This document shows, one piece after another, positions 28,096 to 38,058 of a stretch of 64,000 nt of DNA; position 1 is the first letter of the stretch; every line of letters begins with the position of its first letter. The position numbers were made by a program, and so were the translations under genes. This DNA comes from Pseudomonas mendocina (GTDB lineage Bacteria > Pseudomonadota > Gammaproteobacteria > Pseudomonadales > Pseudomonadaceae): assembly GCF_003008615.1 (NCBI RefSeq), contig NZ_CP027657.1, forward strand, positions 2,046,001 through 2,110,000, given 5' to 3'. The notes below the pieces were generated by a model. It did not search any database. It was given only the letters and a program-made list of their open reading frames with translations, and was not told the DNA's origin.

Positions 28096-28224
28096 TCAGC
28101 TGCGCGGACGGGCTTGAGCCTGGCTCGCACCGCTGTAGAAACCGCCCAGACCCGGCCAGAAGCGACGCGGCGGGTGCAGGGTACGGAACAGGAACCTGAC
28201 GCTGGGAGCTGTGGACGGTTGCAT
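28096..28224 (-). CDS. Small ORF downstream of aspA
   Basis: A 42-residue frame starting MQPSTAPSVRFLFRTLHPPR and ending in QARPRS. It is rich in Pro, Arg and aromatic residues. A perfect Shine-Dalgarno (aaggag) sits just upstream of the ATG and an intrinsic terminator follows the stop, so it is framed as a real gene at the 3' end of the aspA transcript. No family is recognised. It could also be a fragment of a lost gene. Confidence 0.5.
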   Translation of the reverse strand: MQPSTAPSVRFLFRTLHPPRRFWPGLGGFYSGASQAQARPRS

Positions 28225-28235
28225 GGTCGTTCTCC

Positions 28236-29660
28236 TTACTGCTGCAGGGGTACGAGGCGCGGCGCAATCATGTTCTCGGGGCGCAGGATGTCGGCCAGAG
28301 TGGCGTCGTCCAGCAGCTTCTCCTCACGCACCAGCTCCAGTACACCGCGGCCGCTTTCCAGCGCGGTCTTGGCGATGCGCGTGGCGTTTTCGTAGCCGAT
28401 GTAGGGGTTCAGTGCGGTGATCAGGCCAATGGAGTTTTCCATCAGCTCGCGGCAGCGCGCTTCGTTGGCGGTGATGCCGTCGATGCACAGCTCGCGGAGC
28501 ATGTCCATGGCGCGGGTCAGCAGGCGAATCGAGTCGAAGATCTTGTAAGCGATCAGCGGCTCCATCACGTTCAACTGCAGCTGGCCACCTTCAGCGGCGA
28601 GGGTCAGTGCCAGGTCGTTGCCGATCACTTCGAAGGCGACCATGTTTACTGCCTCCGGAATCACCGGGTTGACCTTGCCCGGCATGATCGAGCTGCCCGG
28701 CTGACGCGGTGGCAGGTTGATCTCGTTGATGCCGGTACGCGGGCCGCTGGACAGCAGGCGCAGGTCGTTACAGATCTTCGACAGCTTCACCGCGGTGCGC
28801 TTGAGCATGCCGGAGAACAGCACGAATGCGCCCATGTCACTGGTGGCCTCGATCAGGTCGGCCGCCGGCTTGACCGGATGACCGCTGATCACGCCCAGAC
28901 GCTTGACCGCCAGGGCCTGGTATTTCGGGTCGGCGTTGATGCCGGTGCCGATGGCGGTGCCGCCCAGGTTCACTTCGGTGAGCAGCGCCGGGGCGAGCAT
29001 CTTCAGGTGCTGCAGGTCTTCGCCAAGAGTGGTGGCGAAGGCGTGGAATTCCTGGCCGAGGGTCATCGGCACGGCGTCCTGCAACTGGGTACGGCCCATC
29101 TTCAGCACATGGCCGAACTCCAGCCCCTTGGCAGCCAGCGACTGGATCAGCTTGTCCAGGGCATTGAGCAGGCTGTCATGGCCCAACAGCAGACCGAGGC
29201 GGATGGCGGTCGGGTAGGCGTCGTTGGTCGACTGCGCCATGTTCACGTCGTTGTTCGGGTGCAGGTACTGGTACTCGCCCTTCTCATGGCCCATGGCTTC
29301 CAGGGCGATGTTGGCGATGACCTCGTTGGCGTTCATGTTGGTCGAGGTGCCGGCGCCGCCCTGGATCATGTCGACCACGAACTGGTCGTGGAACTCGCCC
29401 TGAATGATGCGCGCACAGGCGGTGCTGATCGCCGTGTGCTTGGCCGCGCTGAGGTGACCCAGCTCGCGGTTGGCGTCGGCCGAGGCTTGCTTGACCATCG
29501 CCAGGCCGACCACCAGTTTCGGGTAGTGCGACAGCGGTACACCAGACAGGCGGAAGTTCTGCACGGCACGCAGGGTCTGGATGCCGTAATAGGCATCGGC
29601 AGGGACTTCTAGGGTGCCAAGCAGGTCTTTTTCGACGCGGGATGATGCAGCAGCGGACAT
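28236..29660 (-). CDS. aspA: Aspartate ammonia-lyase (aspartase)
   Basis: A 474-residue member of the aspartase/fumarase superfamily, converting aspartate to fumarate and ammonia. The signature GSSIMPGKVNP with the catalytic Ser324 is at residues 322-332; other conserved parts are GGAGTSTNMNANEVIAN, THPNNDVNMAQSTND-like HPNNDVNMAQSTND and GRTQLQDAVPMTLGQEF. The start follows a Shine-Dalgarno-like segment. It is divergent from a LysR regulator, which is the likely controller. Confidence 0.96.
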   Translation of the reverse strand: MSAAASSRVEKDLLGTLEVPADAYYGIQTLRAVQNFRLSGVPLSHYPKLVVGLAMVKQASADANRELGHLSAAKHTAISTACARIIQGEFHDQFVVDMIQGGAGTSTNMNANEVIANIALEAMGHEKGEYQYLHPNNDVNMAQSTNDAYPTAIRLGLLLGHDSLLNALDKLIQSLAAKGLEFGHVLKMGRTQLQDAVPMTLGQEFHAFATTLGEDLQHLKMLAPALLTEVNLGGTAIGTGINADPKYQALAVKRLGVISGHPVKPAADLIEATSDMGAFVLFSGMLKRTAVKLSKICNDLRLLSSGPRTGINEINLPPRQPGSSIMPGKVNPVIPEAVNMVAFEVIGNDLALTLAAEGGQLQLNVMEPLIAYKIFDSIRLLTRAMDMLRELCIDGITANEARCRELMENSIGLITALNPYIGYENATRIAKTALESGRGVLELVREEKLLDDATLADILRPENMIAPRLVPLQQ

Positions 29661-29755
29661 GATGGAGATGACTCTCGGGAAGAACGGCGAGTGCCGCGAT
29701 GCCTATAGATTAAGGGCTTCAGCGCAGCGCTGGCCAATGCTGTTGTTTGCTGACC

Positions 29756-29772
29756 TATGCACAATCGGCATA
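29756..29772. promoter_or_regulatory. Candidate LysR-type operator between aspA and its divergent regulator gene
   Basis: TATGC-acaatcg-GCATA is a perfect five-base dyad in the divergent promoter region, of the T-N11-A style bound by LysR regulators. It is about 70 bases before the GTG of the LysR gene. Inference from position and symmetry. Confidence 0.55.
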
Positions 29773-29838
29773 ATGCAGGTGTGACTACAGTCGCGCACCA
29801 AACGTGTGCACGGCACCGACACAAGCGGAGGATGGCCC

Positions 29839-30744
29839 GTGAATCTGGAAACCAAATGGCTGGAAGACTTCGTCACCCTGGCCGCCACCCGCAGCTTCTC
29901 CCAGGCGGCACAGAAGCGCTTCGTCACACAGCCCGCGTTCAGCCGACGCATCCGCAGCCTCGAGGCGGCGCTGGGGCTGACCCTGGTCAATCGCGCACGC
30001 ACACCGGTGGAGCTGACCGAATCCGGCCAGCTGTTCCTGCTCACCGCGCGCAGCATGGTCGAGCAACTGGGCGAGGTGGTGCGTCACCTGCATCACCTCG
30101 AAGGCCAACAGGGCGAGGCGCTGCAGATCGCCGCCGCCCACTCGCTGGTGTTCGGCTTCTTTCCCGAATGGATCGCCCGCCTGCGCCGCGATGGCTTGCC
30201 GCTGACCACCCGCCTGGTGGCGACCAACGTCGGCGAAGCGGTGCACTCGCTGCGCGAAGGCACTTGCGACCTGATACTCGCCTACCACGACCAGGACGCC
30301 GCCGTGCAGCTGGCACCGGACATGTTCCCGTCGCTGCACCTGGGCTACAGCGAGATGCTGCCGGTCTGCGCCGTGGACGAAAACGGCGCGCCGCTGTTCG
30401 ACCTGGACTCCGGGCAGAGCGTGCCGCTGCTGGCGTACAGCGCCGGCACCTTTCTCGGCCGTTCGGTGAACCTGTTGCTGCGCCAGCGCGCCCTGCGCTC
30501 GACCACCGTGCACGAAACCGCCATGGCCGACAGCCTCAAAGCCATGGCCCTGCAAGGCCTGGGCGTGGCCTGGGTACCGCGCCTGTCGATGAGCCCCGAG
30601 CTGGCCCGTGGCGAGCTGGTGATATGCGGCAAGGAACACTGGCATATCCCGCTGGAGATTCGCCTGTACCGCTGGGGCATGTCGCGCAAGGCGGCCGTGC
30701 GCCTGCTGTGGCGCAAGCTGGAGACGGGCGAGGTGGGTGGCTGA
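29839..30744 (+). CDS. LysR family transcriptional regulator
   Basis: A 301-residue LysR regulator with the N-terminal helix-turn-helix (LEDFVTLAATRSFSQAAQ, QPAFSRRIRSLEAALG) and a C-terminal effector-binding domain. A GTG start at 29839 preceded by ggagg fits the family start VNLETKWLEDF. It is divergent from aspA, and probably regulates it. REP-like palindromes follow the stop. Confidence 0.93.
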   Translation: MNLETKWLEDFVTLAATRSFSQAAQKRFVTQPAFSRRIRSLEAALGLTLVNRARTPVELTESGQLFLLTARSMVEQLGEVVRHLHHLEGQQGEALQIAAAHSLVFGFFPEWIARLRRDGLPLTTRLVATNVGEAVHSLREGTCDLILAYHDQDAAVQLAPDMFPSLHLGYSEMLPVCAVDENGAPLFDLDSGQSVPLLAYSAGTFLGRSVNLLLRQRALRSTTVHETAMADSLKAMALQGLGVAWVPRLSMSPELARGELVICGKEHWHIPLEIRLYRWGMSRKAAVRLLWRKLETGEVGG

Positions 30745-30768
30745 GTAACGCACCCTACGGGTAAGGCA

Positions 30769-30832
30769 TTCGCGGCTGAAGCCGCTCCTACGGGGTATGT
30801 GATTCTCTGTAGGAGCGGCTTCAGCCGCGAAA
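30769..30832. repeat. REP pair (facing palindromes)
   Basis: Two facing copies of a Pseudomonas REP core: TTCGCGGCTGAAGCCGCTCC at 30769 and its reverse complement starting GTAGGAGCGGCTTCAGCCGC at 30809, separated by 17 bases. They lie between the convergent LysR and polyamine-binding genes and could form a long hairpin. The same core recurs at 37.8-38.0 kb. Confidence 0.85.
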
Positions 30833-30860
30833 TTCTAAGGTCGAGTCAAATCGCTGAGCC

Positions 30861-31955
30861 TTACTTGCCCGACTTGATCGACGTCCACGCCCGCGTACGC
30901 ACACGTTCGATCTTCTGCGGCAGCGGCTGCACCACGTACAACGATTTCTGCAGCTCCGGCGTCGGCGTCAGGTCGTGGTCGTCGGCGATGTCCTTACCCA
31001 CCAGTTGCATGCCCGGCACGTTGGGGTTGGGGTAGCCGAGGAAGTCGCTGATCGGCGCGATCACCTTGGGTTCGAGCAGGTGGTTGATGAAGGCATGCGC
31101 TTCGTCAGAGTTCTGCGCGCTCTTCGGAATGGCCCAGGTATCGAACCAGATCGGCGCGCCTTCCTTGGGCAGGCGCCAGTTGATCTTCACGCCGTTGCCA
31201 GCTTCCTTAGCGCGGTTGGCGAACTGGTAGAAGCTGCCGGAGTAGCCGATGGCCACGCAGATGTCGCCGTTGGCGATATCGGTCATGTACTTGGCGGAGT
31301 GGAAGTAGGCCACGTACGGGCGCACCTTGAGCAGCAGTTCGGTGACCTTGTCATAGTCGGCCGGGTTGGTGCTGTTGGGGTCGAGGCCCAGGTAGTGCAG
31401 GGCGATGGGAATGATCTCGCTGGGCGAGTCGAGCATGGCCACGCCACAGGATTTCAGCTTCTCCATGTACTCGGGCTTGAACACCAGATCCCAGCTGTTT
31501 ACCGGCGCGTCGTCACCGAGCGCGGCCTTGACCTTGTCCGGGTTGTAGCCGATCAGCACGGTGCCGTACATGTAGGGCACGCCGTACTGGTTGCCCGGAT
31601 CGTTCTTCTCCAGCAGGCCGAGCAGCACTGGGTCGAGGTTCTTCCAGTTGGGCAGCTTTGACTTGTCCAGCGGGGCGAACACGCCGGCCTTGATCTGGGT
31701 TTCGAGGAACTGGTTGGACGGAATCACCAGGTCATAGCCAGAGTTGCCGGTGAGCAGCTTGGCTTCCAGCGCCTCATTGGTCTCGAAGGTGTCCCAGGTG
31801 ATCTGGATGCCAGACTCCTTCTGGAAGTCCTTGGGCACGGACGGCAGAATGTAGTCCGCCCAGTTGTACACGCGCAGCTCCTTGGCCTGTACCGCGCCGC
31901 TGAGCAGGGTGGCGCCGCACAGGGCGGCGCCGAGCATCTGTTTGATGGCTTTCAT
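30861..31955 (-). CDS. Polyamine ABC transporter substrate-binding protein (PotF/SpuD type)
   Basis: A 364-residue periplasmic protein with a signal peptide (MKAIKQMLGAALCGATLLSG, cleavage after QAK-region Ala). The mature start ELRVYNWADYI, then ITWDTFETNEALEAKLL and LVIPSNQFL, match putrescine/spermidine-binding proteins. It has no permease or ATPase genes beside it. It is downstream of acetylpolyamine amidohydrolase, suggesting a joint role in acetylated-polyamine use. A longer frame joined to the upstream gene is not real. Confidence 0.93.
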   Translation of the reverse strand: MKAIKQMLGAALCGATLLSGAVQAKELRVYNWADYILPSVPKDFQKESGIQITWDTFETNEALEAKLLTGNSGYDLVIPSNQFLETQIKAGVFAPLDKSKLPNWKNLDPVLLGLLEKNDPGNQYGVPYMYGTVLIGYNPDKVKAALGDDAPVNSWDLVFKPEYMEKLKSCGVAMLDSPSEIIPIALHYLGLDPNSTNPADYDKVTELLLKVRPYVAYFHSAKYMTDIANGDICVAIGYSGSFYQFANRAKEAGNGVKINWRLPKEGAPIWFDTWAIPKSAQNSDEAHAFINHLLEPKVIAPISDFLGYPNPNVPGMQLVGKDIADDHDLTPTPELQKSLYVVQPLPQKIERVRTRAWTSIKSGK

Positions 31956-32019
31956 CGTTCTAGCACCCCTGAAATATTGCTCTTGTTTGGCAGATTTCTG
32001 ATTGCTGAAGAGGCGCCTC

Positions 32020-33048
<1,029 letters not shown>

Positions 33049-33260
33049 GCAAAGCGCTCCAGGCTCGTTGTTGTGCCTGCATTGTTCGCCTGCTCGGCCA
33101 GCGTCGAGAACGCTGGCAACGGCCAAAAGGGGATCGAAATGGCCAAATTGCGCTGCCACCCGGATGCTCACGGGCAAGATGTAACGGGGTGTGAGCCTTA
33201 AGTTTTCGTTAAGCCAGTGCGCCGAAGGTGGCGGCTCCGAATCCCATCAGGAGCCTCACC

Positions 33261-33530
33261 ATGCGTCGTCTACTGCTCGTTTCCGCCCTGCTCGCCTGCG
33301 CCGCGCCGGCCTTCGCCAAGACCGAGTGCACCACGGCCGACCGCTCCACCTGGCAAGACCCCGACCAGTTCCAGGCCAAGCTGGTAGCCGATGGCTACAA
33401 GATCAACAAGTTCAAGGTCACCGAAGGTAACTGCTACGAGATCTACGGCTTCGACAAGGAAGGCCGCAAGGTCGAGATCTATCACGACCCGGTCAGCGGC
33501 AAGGCCGTGAAGACCGAGATCGACGACTGA
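33261..33530 (+). CDS. PepSY domain periplasmic protein (copy 1)
   Basis: An 89-residue secreted protein: signal peptide (MRRLLLVSALLACAAPAFA) and one PepSY-type domain (KINKFKVTEGNCYEIYGFDKEG). PepSY domains often bind or inhibit other proteins in the periplasm. A clear Shine-Dalgarno (aggag) precedes ATG 33261. It is a paralogue of the next gene and begins an apparent operon with a BNR-repeat protein and an LtaS-like sulfatase. A GC-rich palindrome lies in the 53-base gap before copy 2. Confidence 0.9.
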   Translation: MRRLLLVSALLACAAPAFAKTECTTADRSTWQDPDQFQAKLVADGYKINKFKVTEGNCYEIYGFDKEGRKVEIYHDPVSGKAVKTEIDD

Positions 33531-33583
33531 GCGCAGCCCGGCGCCGGCCCTGACCGCCGGCGCCCCGTGACGAGAGCCCCGCC

Positions 33584-33886
33584 ATGTCCCTTTTAGCCCG
33601 CACCGCCTTGGGCGGCCTGCTGCTGCTCGGAGCCACGCCGCTGCTGGCCGACACCGATTGTGCCCGCCCCGATCGCAGCGCCTGGATGCCCGAGTCGCAG
33701 TTTCGCGAGCGGATGAAGCGCCAGGGCGTGCAGATCACCAAGTTCCGCATCACCCCTGGCAACTGCTACGAGATCTACGGCTTCGATGACGCAGGACGCA
33801 AGCTGGAGATCTATTACGACCCGGTCGATGCCCGTCCGGTAGAAGAAGTCGCCAGCTCGCACCTGGCCCATCCCAGCCATCCCTGA
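33584..33886 (+). CDS. PepSY domain periplasmic protein (copy 2)
   Basis: A 100-residue paralogue of the upstream protein. The signal peptide (MSLLARTALGGLLLLGATPL) is followed by an equivalent Cys-containing domain (ITKFRITPGNCYEIYGFDDAGRK). The start has no strong Shine-Dalgarno in view. It lies ten bases before the BNR-repeat gene. Tandem gene duplication is evident from the shared GNCYEIYGFD block. Confidence 0.9.
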   Translation: MSLLARTALGGLLLLGATPLLADTDCARPDRSAWMPESQFRERMKRQGVQITKFRITPGNCYEIYGFDDAGRKLEIYYDPVDARPVEEVASSHLAHPSHP

Positions 33887-33896
33887 ACCCGCGACC

Positions 33897-35177
33897 ATGA
33901 CCTCGACCCTCAAGACCTGCGCCCTGCTGCTGGGCGCGGCCACGGTGTTCGCCTGCGCCTGGCTCGGCGCTGCGCCCCATGCGCTGGCCCCCTTCGCCAA
34001 CCAGCCAGCGCCACCGGCAGCCAACACGGCACCGGCCCTGGCCGCACACTTCGCCTCCTCCGACCTGGAGGATTTCGTCCACTCCGCCTCGATCACCGGC
34101 CTGCCCGGCGGCGACCTGATGGCCGCCTGGTTCGCCGGCACGCGCGAAGGCGCCGCCGATGTGCAGATCCGCGCCGCGCGCTTCGATGCCGCCAGCGGCC
34201 AGTGGAGCGCCGAGCGCGTGCTGGCCAGTCGCGAGTCGACCCAGCGCGCCGTCGGCAAGCACATTCGCAAGCTGGGCAACCCGGTGATCAGCCTGGCGCC
34301 GGACAACCGCCTGTGGCTGTTCTACGTCTCGGTGTCGCTGGGCGGCTGGGCTGGTAGCGCGGTCAACGCCATGGTCTCCGACGACCTCGGTGAAACCTGG
34401 TCGGCGCCACGCCAGCTCGTCACCAGCCCCTTTCTCAACATCAGCACCCTGGTGCGCGCCGCGCCGGTGTTCCATGCCGACGGCAGCATCGGCCTGCCGG
34501 TGTACCACGAGTTTCTCGGCAAGTTTCCCGAGTACCTGCACCTGAGCGCGAATGGCGAAGTGCTGGGCAAGTACCGCATCGGCAAGGGCCGCTATTCCTT
34601 GCAACCGACCGTGGTGGCGCTGGACGAGCGCCGCGCCGTGGCCCTGCTACGTTATGCCGGCGAAGCGCATCACCGTGTGCTGGCCAGCTACAGCGAGGAC
34701 GCCGGGCGCAGCTGGAGCCGGCCAGAACCGGTGGAGCCGAGCAACCCCAACTCGTCCCTGGCGGCGGTCGGCCGCCCCGACGGCAGCCTGCTGGTGGCAA
34801 TGAATGACCTGGAGGACGGTCGTTTTCGCCTGACCCTCTATGCCACCGATGCCAACCTGGGCAACTGGCGCACCCTGGGCGAGCTGGATGAAACGCCCAA
34901 CCCCTGGGGCGAGCCGATTCCGCGCGATGAATTCCCCGCCGTGGTCAGCGAGAAATACCGCGCCAGCGGCGGCAAGCCCGAGCAGCAGGCGCGCTTTCTC
35001 GAACAGGTAACGGCGCGCATGTGCAGCGCCGAAGGCTGCACCTTCGACTACGAGTACCCCTACTTCACCCGCGACCGCGAGGGTAACTACCACCTCGTCT
35101 ATTCGTGGAACGACATGTTCATCAAGCACCTGGCCTTCAACGAGGCCTGGCTGTCGGAGCGCCGCCCGCATGACTGA
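33897..35177 (+). CDS. Secreted BNR-repeat (sialidase-like) protein
   Basis: A 426-residue protein with an N-terminal signal or anchor helix (about 6-27) and a six-bladed beta-propeller pattern. Two Asp boxes are clear: SDDLGETW at 161-168 and SEDAGRSW at 266-273. The domain resembles exo-alpha-sialidases (GTREGAADVQIRAARF, IRKLGNPVISL). Real sialidase activity is not shown: the Arg triad was not confirmed. It overlaps the next gene by eight bases. It may act on envelope or external glycans. Confidence 0.85.
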   Translation: MTSTLKTCALLLGAATVFACAWLGAAPHALAPFANQPAPPAANTAPALAAHFASSDLEDFVHSASITGLPGGDLMAAWFAGTREGAADVQIRAARFDAASGQWSAERVLASRESTQRAVGKHIRKLGNPVISLAPDNRLWLFYVSVSLGGWAGSAVNAMVSDDLGETWSAPRQLVTSPFLNISTLVRAAPVFHADGSIGLPVYHEFLGKFPEYLHLSANGEVLGKYRIGKGRYSLQPTVVALDERRAVALLRYAGEAHHRVLASYSEDAGRSWSRPEPVEPSNPNSSLAAVGRPDGSLLVAMNDLEDGRFRLTLYATDANLGNWRTLGELDETPNPWGEPIPRDEFPAVVSEKYRASGGKPEQQARFLEQVTARMCSAEGCTFDYEYPYFTRDREGNYHLVYSWNDMFIKHLAFNEAWLSERRPHD

Positions 35178-35757
35178 CTTCTGGCTGCCGCACCTGGCCT
35201 TCGCCCTGCTGGTTTTCCTGATCCTCACACGACTGACGCGCAATACGACACAACGCGGCATCCTGCTGGCGAGCTGCCTGCTGCTTAGCCTGGTGCCGGT
35301 GCAGGGCATCAGCCTGGCGCTGCACCTGCGCACCTATATCGGCGACCTGTCCGTGGCCAGCCTGGTGCTGCTCGGATGGGCGACGCTGAGCCGCTTCGGC
35401 GTTCCACTTGCCGGTGCCCGTGATCGCCTGGCCAGCCTGGCGCTGTTCGCCGGCCTGGCCGTGTTGCTCTACCCGGCGGCGCTGGGCCTGAGTTATGCCG
35501 ACCCCTACCAGCTCGGCTTCGAACCCCGGCCCATGCTCCTAGTGCTGGGCCTGCTATGCGCGGTGCTGATCGTCCAGCGCAGCTGGCTCGGCGCCCTCGC
35601 GCTGGTGCTGGCGACCCTGGCTTTCGCCCTGCGCCTGGGCGCCTCGGAAAACTACTGGGACTACCTGATCGATCCCTATCTGGCCCTCTATAGCCTCGGT
35701 GCGCTGCTTCTGGCAGGCGGACGCTGGCTGCTGATTCGAACAAGGAACCTCGCATGA
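35170..35757 (+). CDS. Inner-membrane protein of unknown function
   Basis: A 195-residue protein with five or six predicted membrane helices (for example about 5-15, 34-48, 53-72, 88-104 and 114-160). No family is recognised. It overlaps the BNR-repeat gene upstream by eight bases and the sulfatase gene downstream by four, so it is translationally coupled to both and probably works with them. Confidence 0.85.
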   Translation: MTDFWLPHLAFALLVFLILTRLTRNTTQRGILLASCLLLSLVPVQGISLALHLRTYIGDLSVASLVLLGWATLSRFGVPLAGARDRLASLALFAGLAVLLYPAALGLSYADPYQLGFEPRPMLLVLGLLCAVLIVQRSWLGALALVLATLAFALRLGASENYWDYLIDPYLALYSLGALLLAGGRWLLIRTRNLA

Positions 35758-37790
35758 GCTGGCTGAAATCCCGCCGCCTGCACTACCTGGCAGGCCTGAC
35801 GGCGCTGCTGTTCGTGCTCTTCGCCGCCTTGCGCGGGCTTTTTCTGCTGGGTTTTTCCGCCGTCGACAGCATCGGTGACCCGGACGTGCTGCCCACCCTC
35901 GGCATCGGCCTGCGCTTCGACCTGCGCCTGGCCCTGCTGCTGATGTTGCCGGTGGGCATCCTGCTGGCACTGCCCAAGCTGCGCCTGGCGCGCTTTCGCG
36001 CCGTGCGCTGGCTGCTGCGCGGCTACCTGCTGCTGGCCGTAGCAACGCTGGGCCTGCTGTACATAGTCGACTTCGGTCACTACGCCTACCTGGGCGTGCG
36101 CCTCAACGCCACGGTGCTGCGCTTTGCCGGCGATGCGCAGATCTCTGCCGGCATGCTCTGGCAGACCTACCCGGTGCTGTGGATAACCATCGCCTGGCTA
36201 GTGGGCGTGGCCCTATGGGCATGGGCGCTGCTGCGCCTGGAGCGCGCCACTCTGGATCGCCCCGCCAGCGGCAGTGTCGGCGTGCTGCCGGCCCTTGGCG
36301 GCGCGGCGCTGGTGAGCGTGCTGGTGTTCTTCGGCCTGCTCGGCCGCGCCAGCGCGCTGAACCTGGAGAACCCGGTGCCGCTGCGCTGGAGCGATGCCTT
36401 CTACAGCGGCAATAGCCAGATCGGCGCGCTCGGCCTCAACCCGGCGCTATTTCTCTTCGACACCCTCAAGCTCGAACCTGCCGCCTTCGACGAGGCAGCC
36501 ACGCGCGAGCACTACGAGGTGGTGGCCGATTACCTGGGCGTCAGCGAGCGTGATGCGCAGGGGTTGAACTTCTTCCGTCACCAGCCGCTGCAGGCGCATC
36601 GCATCCAGGCCGAGCGCCAGCCCAACGTGGTCTTCGTCATGCTCGAATCCCTCGGTACCAGTGCGGTGGGTGCCTACGGCAACCCGCTGAACCCGACGCC
36701 GAACCTGGATCGTCTGGCCCAGCAAAGCTGGTTCTTCCGCCACTTCTACGTACCGGTGACCGGCACCGCCAAGACGGTGTGGGCGAGCATCACCGGCATC
36801 CCCGACGTGTCGCGCCAGGAGACGGCGACGCGCAACCCGCTGATCGCCCGTCAGCGCACGCTGATCAATGCGCTCGACGGCTATGAGAAGTTCTACATGA
36901 TCGGCGGCAACGCCGGCTGGGCCAATATCAATGCGCTGATCCGCCAGAGCATCGACGGCGTGCAGCTCTACGAGGAACGCCACTGGCAGTCGCCACAGGT
37001 GGACGTGTGGGGCATTTCCGACCTGGATTTCTTCAAGGAAAGCACGCGCATCCTCGGTGCCCTGCCCAAGGACAAACCGTTCTTCGCCTACCTGCAGACC
37101 TCCGGCAACCACCGCCCCTTCACCATCCCCAAGGACAACGATGGCTTCGAGCCGCTCGACCTGCCGCTGGAACAGGTGCAGCAGGCCGGCTCGCGCAGCA
37201 TCGAGCAGTACAACGCCGTGCGCCTGCTGGACTTCAACATCGGTCGCCTGATGGAACTGGCCAAGGAGCAGGGCTTCTACGACGACACCATTTTCGTCTT
37301 CTTCGGCGACCACAACACCCGCATCAGCCAGATCCCGCACATGGCGCCGGCCTTCGAGCAACTGGGGCTGGAGAGCAACAACGTGCCGCTGCTGATTCAC
37401 GCGCCGAAATGGCTGGCGCCGCGCGAGTTCGACGCGGCCGTGGGCCTGGCCGACCTGCTGCCGACGGTGGCCGGGCTGGTCGGCGTGCCCTTCGATAACA
37501 GCGGCCTCGGTCGCGACCTGCAATTGCCTGCCCCGGAAGGCGAGCGCGTGGTGCCGCTGGTGCTGCAGGAAGGCACCTTCCCGGTGATCGGCGCGGTGAC
37601 CCGAGATTTCCTCGTGCAAATGCAGCACGACGGCAGCTCGCCGACCCTGCACGACCTGCGCTCGCTGACGCCGCGCGACAATGTGGCCGAGCAGCACCCG
37701 CAAGAGTTCCAGCGCCTGCTGGCGCTGAGCCGTGGCTTGCATGAAGCCGCGCGCTTGCAGATGTACCGCAACGTGCAAGCAGAGAAATGA
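35754..37790 (+). CDS. LtaS-like membrane sulfatase / phosphoglycerol transferase
   Basis: A 678-residue protein with five N-terminal membrane helices (about 10-30, 55-75, 88-107, 137-163, 177-196) and a periplasmic alkaline-phosphatase-fold domain. Metal and nucleophile residues of the LtaS/EptA type are visible: Glu298 (VMLESLG), Thr341 in GTAKTVWAS, and Asp519-His520 (FFGDHN). Such enzymes transfer phosphoglycerol or phosphoethanolamine to envelope lipids or glucans. The real acceptor is unknown. Last gene of an apparent five-gene operon. Confidence 0.9.
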   Translation: MSWLKSRRLHYLAGLTALLFVLFAALRGLFLLGFSAVDSIGDPDVLPTLGIGLRFDLRLALLLMLPVGILLALPKLRLARFRAVRWLLRGYLLLAVATLGLLYIVDFGHYAYLGVRLNATVLRFAGDAQISAGMLWQTYPVLWITIAWLVGVALWAWALLRLERATLDRPASGSVGVLPALGGAALVSVLVFFGLLGRASALNLENPVPLRWSDAFYSGNSQIGALGLNPALFLFDTLKLEPAAFDEAATREHYEVVADYLGVSERDAQGLNFFRHQPLQAHRIQAERQPNVVFVMLESLGTSAVGAYGNPLNPTPNLDRLAQQSWFFRHFYVPVTGTAKTVWASITGIPDVSRQETATRNPLIARQRTLINALDGYEKFYMIGGNAGWANINALIRQSIDGVQLYEERHWQSPQVDVWGISDLDFFKESTRILGALPKDKPFFAYLQTSGNHRPFTIPKDNDGFEPLDLPLEQVQQAGSRSIEQYNAVRLLDFNIGRLMELAKEQGFYDDTIFVFFGDHNTRISQIPHMAPAFEQLGLESNNVPLLIHAPKWLAPREFDAAVGLADLLPTVAGLVGVPFDNSGLGRDLQLPAPEGERVVPLVLQEGTFPVIGAVTRDFLVQMQHDGSSPTLHDLRSLTPRDNVAEQHPQEFQRLLALSRGLHEAARLQMYRNVQAEK

Positions 37791-37796
37791 GTTCCC

Positions 37797-38045
37797 CCTG
37801 TGGGAGGCGCTTTAGCGACGAGCCTTTATCGCGGCTGAGGCCGCTCCCACAGTGATCGCCCGTAGCCCGCATGCATCCGAGCGACGCGCTGCAGATGTAC
37901 CGCAACGTACAAGCGAAGAAATGAGCCCGACCTGTAGGAGCCGCTTCAGCGGCGAGCTTTTATCGCGGCTGAAGCCGCTCCTACGGGGGTGTGAGTTGCC
38001 GCTCTTGTAGGAGCGGCTGGGCGGCATTCCGCTTCAGCCGCGAAT
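37797..38045. repeat. Cluster of REP-type palindromes
   Basis: At least five copies or half copies of the REP core (GTAGGAGCGGCTTCAGCCGC and variants such as GTGGGAGGCGCTTTAGCG) in alternating directions lie between the sulfatase gene and the AraC gene. They can fold into several hairpins and probably end both convergent transcripts. REPs in Pseudomonas are spread by RAYT transposases, none of which is in this window. Confidence 0.85.
37884..37924 (+). repeat. Duplicated 3' tail of the sulfatase gene inside the REP cluster
   Basis: The stretch ending ...CAGATGTACCGCAACGTAC + AAGCGAAGAAATGA at 37884-37924 is a near copy of the last about 40 bases of the sulfatase gene (37750-37790), stop codon included. 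It lies between two REP units. It looks like a footprint of a REP-mediated duplication or slippage at the gene end. Confidence 0.8.
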
Positions 38046-38058
38046 GCCATCGCTCGTC

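Noticed and set aside
36447..37778. 443-codon open frame opposite the LtaS-like gene
   Set aside because: Antisense shadow; the plus strand shows metal-site motifs and coupling with its neighbours.
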